The position numbers and the translations under genes were made by a program. From assembly GCA_029553475.1 (NCBI GenBank), contig JAKPKV010000048.1, forward strand, positions 104,066-168,065: DNA of 64,000 bases. The letters run 5' to 3'. This DNA comes from Armatimonadota bacterium. Lineage in GTDB: Bacteria > Armatimonadota > Hebobacteria > CAIYQO01. Shown piece after piece: positions 59,093 to 64,000 of the stretch. The notes beneath the pieces were generated by a model that saw only the letters and a program-made list of their open reading frames with translations, was not told the DNA's origin and ran no database searches. Within the stretch, counting starts at the first letter, position 1. Each line of letters opens with the position of its first letter.

Positions 59093-59365
59093 TCACCGCG
59101 CCGCGCCGAAGCCGCCGGCGACCAGCGCCACCAGCGCGGCCAGCGCCTCCTCGGCGGCGGGGCCGTCGGTCTCGATAGTGATCGTCGTCCCCTTCAGTGC
59201 CTCCAGCGCGAGCATGCCGATGAGGCTTTTGCCGTCCGCCTGCCGCTCGCCGCGGCGCACGCGGATGCCCGTCTCCGGAAAGGCGCGCGCCTTCGAGACG
59301 AACTGCGCCAGCGGCGTGGCGTGCAGCCCCACCTCGTTCACCACTTCCACGGATTGCGCGGGCAT
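59093..59365 (-). CDS. HPr-like phosphocarrier protein lacking the canonical Arg17
   Basis: A 90-residue protein with the HPr fold. VNEVGLHATPLAQFVSKA aligns with the HPr active site; His15 is present but the following Arg17 of GLHARP is Thr. GKSLIGMLALEALKGTTITI aligns with the Ser46 region, keeping the serine that HPr kinase phosphorylates. GGAAAGGAGG provides a strong ribosome site for ATG 59365. No enzyme I or PTS permease gene is near. Without Arg17, efficient phosphotransfer from enzyme I is doubtful, so a Crh- or NPr-like regulatory role is possible. Confidence 0.85.
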   Translation of the reverse strand: MPAQSVEVVNEVGLHATPLAQFVSKARAFPETGIRVRRGERQADGKSLIGMLALEALKGTTITIETDGPAAEEALAALVALVAGGFGAAR

Positions 59366-59478
59366 CGTGCCGCCTCCTTTCCCGTTGATACACACTTTTG
59401 TTCCCTACTTTTCGCGGATACCCGCGAAAGTCCTGCTTTTGCACGGGCACGATGTCGTCGCGGTCAGACGATGGATTC

Positions 59479-59581
59479 GCACGGGGACAGTCAACGCCTG
59501 GCGGAGCGTCCCGATCAGCGCCGCGTGACGCGAGATGCCATGACGGCGCGCGGAGCGGCCAGACGTCAACGGTCCCCGTGC
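59479..59581. repeat. Imperfect inverted repeat, REP-like
   Basis: GCACGGGGACAGTCAACGCC at the left pairs imperfectly with GTCAACGGTCCCCGTGC at the right (59565-59581). The centre contains CCAGACG/CGTCTGG-like partial pairing. It lies in the gap between the HPr-like and radical SAM genes. Confidence 0.4.
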
Positions 59582-59621
59582 ACGCGACACGCGGGCGGCC
59601 AGGATGTCCGCGCGCCGGTAT

Positions 59622-59650
59622 TTGACAGCACTTCCGCCGCCCGGTATGCT
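59622..59650 (+). promoter_or_regulatory. Promoter of the radical SAM gene
   Basis: TTGACA (59622-59627), 17-base spacer, TATGCT (59645-59650), 30 bases before the start codon. Confidence 0.65.
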
Positions 59651-59679
59651 GGAGCCATCCCGCTCAGGACGGCTTGCGC

Positions 59680-61077
59680 ATGACCTCTCGAGAACAGGAT
59701 TACCGTTTCCACGCCCTCACCGTCAGCCTGTGCTCCCGCTGCGGGGCGCGGGTGTCCGCGAAAATCGTGCTGCGCAATGGGGCCGTCTACCTGCGCAAGA
59801 CGTGCCTGGCGCACGGCATCCACGAAGAGCTGTTGGAAGAGGACGCCGACTTTTACCTGCGCGGCGCGCGGTATGACAAGCCGGGCACGCGCTCGCAAAC
59901 GCAGACACTCCTCGACCGCGGCTGCCCCGACGACTGCGGGCTCTGCCCCGATCACGAGCAGCACACCTGCATCGGGCTGCTGGAGGTGACGCCGGCCTGT
60001 GACCTGGGGTGCCCGGTCTGCTTCGCGGAGGCGGACGCCGGCGCGCCGCTGCCGCTGGAGACGATCCGGCGCATGCTCGATGCCTTCCAGGAGGCGGAGC
60101 ACGGCGAGGCTGACGTGCTGCAGCTCAGTGGCGGCGAGCCTGCGCGCCACCCCGATATCCTGGCGATCATCCGGCTGGCGCGGGAGATGGGCATCCGCTA
60201 CGTGATGCTGAATACCAATGGCCTGCGCCTCGCCGACGACCCCGACTTCGCCGCCGCGCTGGGCGAGTTCCGCGGCGGATTTGAGGTGTATCTGCAGTTC
60301 GACGGGCTGGATGACCGACCCGATACCGCGCTGCGCGGGCGCGGCCTCGCCGAGACGAAACGGCGCGCGCTGGCGGCGCTGGCGGCGCACCGCGTGCCGG
60401 CGACGCTGGTGACCACCGTGCAGGGCGGGGTGAACGATGACCAACTCGGCGCCATCCTGACCTTCGCGATGGCGCACCCCACCGTGCGCGGGGTGAATGT
60501 TCAGCCGCTGGCCTTCTTCGGGCGCCACGACGGCCTCAAGCCCGCCGACCGCCTGACCCGCACCGGGGTGCTGCGGCGGCTGACGGCGCAGATGGCGGGC
60601 ATGCTGACGATGGACGATTTTCTGCCGCTGCCATGCGACGCGGACCGCATCGTCTTCACGTTGCTCTATCGCGCGGGCGGCGGGTTCGTGCCCATCCCGC
60701 GGCGGGCCAAGCCGCACCAGTACCTGCCGCTGCTCAACAACACGCTGGCCTTCTACGCCGAAGACTTGTGGGCGAACCTGCGGGAGTGCCTGGGCACCGG
60801 CGAGGGGCGCTGCGCCTGCATGAGTTTTCTGAAAGACGCGCTGCCGATGGCCGGTTTTGGCCTGAAAGGGGCGCTGGCGGCGGACCGCGTGCAATTCGCC
60901 ACCGATAACATCTTCCGCGTCACGGTGACGTCGTTTCTCGACCGCTACACCTTCGACCTGAAAGCGTTGAAGAAGGAATGCGTGCACGTGCTGACGCCGG
61001 ACGGGCGGCGCATTCCGTTCTCGGCGTATAACCTGTTTTACCGGGAGAGGGTGGGGGAGGGGGTGGTGAAGAAGTGA
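59680..61077 (+). CDS. Radical SAM protein of the Tes/MJ0619 type
   Basis: A 465-residue enzyme. An N-terminal metal-binding-like module (C18, C21, C42: SLCSRCGAR, RKTCLAHG) is followed by GCPDDCGLCPDHEQHTC and the radical SAM cluster motif CDLGCPVC (C107, C111, C114). VLQLSGGEPARHPDIL supplies the GGE SAM-binding motif. This layout is shared by archaeal tetraether synthase, bacterial membrane-spanning-lipid synthases and MJ0619-like pterin methylases. The C-terminal half contains CRCAC-type residues (GEGRCACMSF) that may bind a further cluster. No signal peptide is present. ATG 59680 follows AGGA. It is a stand-alone gene followed by repeats. Lipid tail coupling is the most attractive but unproven role. 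Confidence 0.82.
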   Translation: MTSREQDYRFHALTVSLCSRCGARVSAKIVLRNGAVYLRKTCLAHGIHEELLEEDADFYLRGARYDKPGTRSQTQTLLDRGCPDDCGLCPDHEQHTCIGLLEVTPACDLGCPVCFAEADAGAPLPLETIRRMLDAFQEAEHGEADVLQLSGGEPARHPDILAIIRLAREMGIRYVMLNTNGLRLADDPDFAAALGEFRGGFEVYLQFDGLDDRPDTALRGRGLAETKRRALAALAAHRVPATLVTTVQGGVNDDQLGAILTFAMAHPTVRGVNVQPLAFFGRHDGLKPADRLTRTGVLRRLTAQMAGMLTMDDFLPLPCDADRIVFTLLYRAGGGFVPIPRRAKPHQYLPLLNNTLAFYAEDLWANLRECLGTGEGRCACMSFLKDALPMAGFGLKGALAADRVQFATDNIFRVTVTSFLDRYTFDLKALKKECVHVLTPDGRRIPFSAYNLFYRERVGEGVVKK

Positions 61078-61147
61078 AGAGGTGAAGAGGTGACGGGGTG
61101 ATGGGGTGACGGGGTGACACAGGCCCGACGGGCCGGAAGATGCTAGC
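61078..61147. repeat. Left half of a dispersed repeat split by the IS
   Basis: Nonamers GAGGTGAAGA/GGGGTGACG are followed by AGGCCCGACGGGCCGGAAGA, ending in GCTAGC (61142-61147). The right half continues at 62172 with GCTAGCCACGGGTG and runs to about 62300 (AACCCGTGGGTCGGGTC, GAGAAGGGAAGTCCTGAAAG, CGTCTCGCCCGCCA). Joined, it equals the family at 53400-53700. Confidence 0.75.
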
Positions 61148-61159
61148 TGTAGTGGGTCG

Positions 61160-61717
61160 TCACATTGCAGTCAGTTCCTCAGCAGGGGGATTGCTTGGTT
61201 TCCGCAACATCATGCTGGTGGCATGGAGCGGATACTCCCGGCACAAGATGACCAAGGGCGTCGCGCCCCCGAGGCCTTGATGGGGCCGCCGGGTGTTGTA
61301 GTCCAGTTCCCAGAGCCGGTGGTAGTACCGCCGCTCTTCCGAGGAGGCATAGTACCGTGTGCGAAAACATTCCTCATTATCGGTGCGATGCGACCGTTCG
61401 ATGATGCCGTTCTGCCAGGGGCTGCGGGCACGACACGTGGCGTGCTGCAGGCCCAAAGCCGCCGCCGCTTTCTGGAAGGCGTTGCGGGCCTGCGGATTGG
61501 CGCTGTAGGCCATGGTGAACTCCAAGGCGTTGTCCGTCCAGACCAGCCACGCCGGGGGCAGGCGATCGAGTGCCCGCTGCAAGACGCCGGCCACCGTGCG
61601 CATCTGGTGATCGGGGGGAATCTCGGAGTACTTCCAGCGGGTGCAGAGATGGATCACGCTGATCTTATACTCGTACCCCGTGCCGCCCCCGAGGGCGGGG
61701 AGGTGCTGACAATCCAT
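61160..61717 (-). CDS. IS481-like transposase, DDE domain (downstream frame)
   Basis: The downstream frame of the transposase. LQMDCQHLPALGGG holds the first catalytic Asp, WTDNALEFT the second, and IIERSHRTDNEECF the Glu, so the DDE triad is intact. SPWQNGIIERSH and LDYNTRRPHQGLGG are typical of rve integrase cores. The natural continuation upstream reaches a run of seven C (61778-61772 on the minus strand), where the upstream frame shifts by -1. It is either made by programmed -1 frameshifting or is part of a broken gene. Confidence 0.8.
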   Translation of the reverse strand: MDCQHLPALGGGTGYEYKISVIHLCTRWKYSEIPPDHQMRTVAGVLQRALDRLPPAWLVWTDNALEFTMAYSANPQARNAFQKAAAALGLQHATCRARSPWQNGIIERSHRTDNEECFRTRYYASSEERRYYHRLWELDYNTRRPHQGLGGATPLVILCREYPLHATSMMLRKPSNPPAEELTAM

Positions 61718-62118
61718 CTGCAGGCGATGCCAGCCGACCGGAATCGGCTTGGTGAGGCGACGGCGGCGGGCGGGGGGGCCTGCAGGCCGGCCACGCGCAG
61801 GATGTGGCGGACGGTGCTGCGGCTGGCCCGCGGATACCAGGCGCGCAGTTCGTGGGCGAGGCGGCGCGTGCCCCAGGCCCGATGGGCCTGCCGCAGGGGG
61901 CGCACGGCCGCCTTATACCCCGGGGGACGTTTGGACCGACGCCGGTGCGGAGCGGAACTCCGGTCCTCGGGGGTGTCCCGGTCCGCCCATTTCTGGACCG
62001 TACTGGGACTGACGTGATATTTCGCCGCGAGCTCCGCCCGGCTCATGCCGGCCAGGTAGTCCGCGCGCAAGGCGCGCCGCTGATGAATGGTCAGGCGAGC
62101 ATTCCCATGATATTTCAT
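61654..62118 (-). CDS. IS481-like transposase, helix-turn-helix part (upstream frame)
   Basis: Beginning at ATG 62118, MKYHGNARLTIHQRRALRAD and LAAKYHVSPSTVQKWADRD form the N-terminal helix-turn-helix, and AWGTRRLAHELRAWYPRASR a second DNA-binding helix pair. After VRHILRVAGLQAPP the frame meets CCCCCCC and drifts into meaningless Arg/Ser-rich sequence until a stop at 61654. The frame 61160-61717 continues the protein. Confidence 0.75.
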   Translation of the reverse strand: MKYHGNARLTIHQRRALRADYLAGMSRAELAAKYHVSPSTVQKWADRDTPEDRSSAPHRRRSKRPPGYKAAVRPLRQAHRAWGTRRLAHELRAWYPRASRSTVRHILRVAGLQAPPPAAVASPSRFRSAGIACRWIVSTSPPSGAARGTSIRSA

Positions 62119-62328
62119 GGCAACAGAGTACCCAGTTTGAAAAACTGAATGCATCGTGACGACCCACTACAGCTAGCCACGGGTGCAGCACAGCGGAACC
62201 CGTGGGTCGGGTCCGCCATGAGAAGGGAAGTCCTGAAAGGACGACAGCAGAGCATGTCGGTTCCGACGCGCGCGGCTCGACGGCGTCTCGCCCGCCAGGG
62301 GGCGGGTGAGTGAGGAGGAATGATCGCC

Positions 62329-62943
62329 ATGCCAATTCCTGACATGCCGGCGGATCCGGCGCTGCGGCTGGCCTTTCTCGCCAGCCTGGTTGTCTGCGCG
62401 TGCGTGGCGGCGGTGTTGGGGGCGGTGCTGTGGAATTTCCTCACCGCGCGCCGGGACGCGGAGCGGCGCGAACGGCGCAGTCCGGTGGAGACCGGCAGCA
62501 TGCTGCTCTTCACCGCCGGCTTCTATCTGCTCATCCGGCGGGATATCGGCGAGCTGCCGTTCCCGGCGTATCCCCTCCACTTGGCGGCGGTAGCGCTCGG
62601 CCTGCTGCTGCTGACCGCGGGCACGGCGGTGAACCTGTTGGGCCGGCTGGCGCTGGGGCGCAACTGGGCGAATCAGGTGACGATTTACGCGGAGCAGACG
62701 CTGGTGACGGCCGGCGTCTACGGGCTGGTGCGCCACCCGCTGTACGCCTCGCTCATCTGGATGTTCGTCGGCGCCGCGGTCGTTTACCTGAACTGGGCCG
62801 CGCTGCTCGCCGCGCTGCTCGTCTTCACGCCGATGATGATCTACCGCGCGCGGCAGGAGGAAGCGGCGCTGGCGGAGCGCTTTCCTGAGTATGCCGAGTA
62901 TCAGCGGCGGGTGGGGCGGCTGCTGCCGAAAAGACGCAGCTAA
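62329..62943 (+). CDS. Isoprenylcysteine carboxyl methyltransferase (ICMT/PEMT)-family membrane protein
   Basis: A 204-residue protein with about five transmembrane helices. The C-terminal signature LGRNWANQVTIYAEQ, VTAGVYGLVRHPLYASLIWM and EEAALAERFPEYAEYQRRVG forms the SAM- and lipid-binding core of ICMT-fold enzymes. Bacterial members methylate phospholipids or isoprenoid-like compounds; the substrate here is unknown. ATG 62329 is chosen because GGAGGA lies nine bases upstream; ATG 62320 is too close to it. The stop overlaps the convergent gene at 62940 by four bases. Confidence 0.85.
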   Translation: MPIPDMPADPALRLAFLASLVVCACVAAVLGAVLWNFLTARRDAERRERRSPVETGSMLLFTAGFYLLIRRDIGELPFPAYPLHLAAVALGLLLLTAGTAVNLLGRLALGRNWANQVTIYAEQTLVTAGVYGLVRHPLYASLIWMFVGAAVVYLNWAALLAALLVFTPMMIYRARQEEAALAERFPEYAEYQRRVGRLLPKRRS

Positions 62944-63200
62944 AACAGCGCCGATTTATTGACGATCGAGGATTGTTTTTGTTGCCCCATTCGGGTAGAT
63001 GAAGAGTGTTTTCCTGTTTGGGAATCCAACCAGATCGCCAAAGGGCCACCCTCATTGGTTCGCTGAAGCATGATGACCTGATACCGTCCGCAATTCTTCG
63101 GCGGATCCTCCGCGCGCGCGGTCTGTGTCATCGCCATCCCGCCCAGTACGCCGATGCAGAGCATCGCGGCCAGCATCAGTACCAGTTGCCAGTGTTTCAT
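62940..63200 (-). CDS. Small secreted protein
   Basis: An 86-residue protein with signal peptide MKHWQLVLMLAAMLCIGVLG, cleaved near TARAED. The mature part of about 57 residues contains CGRYQVIMLQRTNEGGPLAI and WLDSQTGKH, a short beta-hairpin-like pattern also seen in small exported proteins of related genomes. GGAGGGG precedes the ATG. Its 3' end overlaps the convergent ICMT-like gene. Function unknown. Confidence 0.65.
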   Translation of the reverse strand: MKHWQLVLMLAAMLCIGVLGGMAMTQTARAEDPPKNCGRYQVIMLQRTNEGGPLAIWLDSQTGKHSSSTRMGQQKQSSIVNKSALF

Positions 63201-63345
63201 GCGGCCCCTCCGTGAACGCCTTCTGATAGATCACGGATTCTCCGGACGGTTGCCTCCTCCTGCAAGTGAAGCCAGTTCCGGTAAACCCGTGTATAATAGA
63301 TACGATCAACCACCGATTCCGGTTTCTCAGCGCAAGGAGGTTGCC

Positions 63346-63822
63346 ATGCTCACCGCGAAGCCCGTGACCATTTCCCAGGGCGGCTTTCGTTTCTGCCGCT
63401 ATGCGCTGGCGGTGCTGTTGTGGGTCGCGCTGTGGCTGAAGCTGCCGGTGCTGGTGGCCATCAGCGCGGGGATCATGGCGCTGTCGGCGCTCTTCACCAT
63501 CCGCTACGCGCCGCTGGTGTGGCTGTACACGCGGACGGTGGAGCGCCTGTTGCCCTCGCCGCCGGAGGTGCTGGACGAGCACGCCATGCGCTTCGCGCAT
63601 TCGGTGGCGACGGTCGCGCTGGTCATCCCGCTGGTGCTGTTCTCCCTCAACCAGCCGACGCTGGGCTGGCGCGTGCTGGCGCTGGTGGCCGTGTTCAAGA
63701 CCATCGGCGCGCTGGGCTATTGCCCGGTGGCGCGCATGTTCACCTGCCTCATCGGGCGCGGGGGACGCTGCTGCGCGTTCCTCGGCGGCAGAGGTGATAC
63801 GGAGAAGGGAGAGGCGGGGTAG
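63346..63822 (+). CDS. DUF4395-like membrane protein
   Basis: A 158-residue protein with about four hydrophobic helices (YALAVLLWVALWLKLPVL, VAISAGIMALSALFTI, FAHSVATVALVIPLVLFSL, LGWRVLALVAVFKTIGAL). The end carries GYCPVARMFTCLIG, the Cys-containing signature of DUF4395 proteins, plus a second CC pair. These proteins are often linked to thiosulfate or rhodanese-type sulfur genes, but no such neighbour is seen here. AAGGAGG lies seven bases before ATG 63346. Confidence 0.75.
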   Translation: MLTAKPVTISQGGFRFCRYALAVLLWVALWLKLPVLVAISAGIMALSALFTIRYAPLVWLYTRTVERLLPSPPEVLDEHAMRFAHSVATVALVIPLVLFSLNQPTLGWRVLALVAVFKTIGALGYCPVARMFTCLIGRGGRCCAFLGGRGDTEKGEAG

Positions 63823-64000
63823 GTCACTATGCAGTCAGCTTCCCTGCGATGACATGCTCAGAGCCTGTTGACGAAGAGGTGTTCGCCACCTCGCTTGCTC
63901 TCATCGCGCCAGGCTGTGGCACGATTGTGCGCCGTATCGGGCCGGGATACTGCCGACAAATCGTGTCGCGCCTGACACGACGATCTCGGCGCGATCTGAC
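63823..64000. other. Right-edge intergenic region with an IS-end-like motif
   Basis: GTCACTATGCAGTCAGCTTC (63824-63843) resembles the inner part of the left IS481-like end at 61159-61178 (GTCACATTGCAGTCAGTTCC). A GAGCCTGTTGACGAA motif near 63861 resembles ends of other IS families. No gene is visible before the window ends. Confidence 0.35.

Larger units (their letters stand above)
61148..62171. mobile_element. IS481-like insertion sequence with 6-bp target duplication
   Basis: The element is 1,024 bases long. Terminal inverted repeats begin TGTAGTGGGTCGTCAC (61148-61163) and end with the exact complement (62156-62171); similarity continues imperfectly for some 15 more bases. It is flanked by GCTAGC at 61142-61147 and 62172-62177, the target duplication. 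One transposase gene, split by a frameshift, fills the element. Confidence 0.9.

Overview
The window is a GC-rich bacterial chromosome segment. Three traits point to a diderm member of Armatimonadota: two pseudopilin N-termini with the stretch [12 protein letters not shown], a secretin-based type IV pilus operon, and genes for CMP-Kdo synthesis. That placement is an inference from family resemblance. No tRNA, rRNA or CRISPR array was seen.

Left part (1-8564): a carbohydrate-type locus. A DUF6785-like membrane protein (leftward, cut by the window edge) diverges from a very large secreted glycosidase-like protein that carries a one-base frameshift. An amino-sugar kinase-like phosphotransferase and a regulator with a GntR-type HTH and a LacI-type sensor domain follow. 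Three TGTATACA palindromes sit on the two divergent promoters and at the start of the regulator gene, so the locus looks like one autoregulated regulon.

8.6-23.2 kb: a repeat-filled gap, then a pseudopilin fused to a PstS-like phosphate-binding domain behind a possible Pho box. Next come kdsB and kdsA, a nucleotidyltransferase/HEPN pair, purC, thrC, a GH5 enzyme, a second repeat-filled gap, an N-acetylmuramoyl-L-alanine amidase, a GT2 glycosyltransferase and mutS2.

23.4-31.2 kb (leftward): a type IV pilus alignment operon pilM-pilN-pilO-pilP-STN protein-secretin. PilM carries a disordered insertion of about 390 residues studded with FxLDD-like motifs. The promoter region is shared with rpoB.

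31.8-41 kb: rpoB and rpoC. RpoC carries an extra segment of about 230 residues with two additional CxxC pairs of pairs, inside its second zinc site.

41-64 kb: mixed genes, including a THUMP-like methyltransferase, a large secreted protein with a degenerate PHP-like domain, a cysteine desulfurase, a DUF318-type permease with a thioredoxin-like partner, a truncated pseudopilin, a PadR regulator, a GH78-like enzyme, a thermosome-type (group II/III) chaperonin, glmM, an eight-cysteine membrane protein, larB, an HPr-like protein lacking the usual Arg17, and a Tes/MJ0619-type radical SAM enzyme. An IS481-like element is inserted in a dispersed repeat, and three small genes follow.

Throughout, the non-coding space is built from several families of short palindromic repeats that recur in mosaic arrangements, one of them inside a protein-coding gene.
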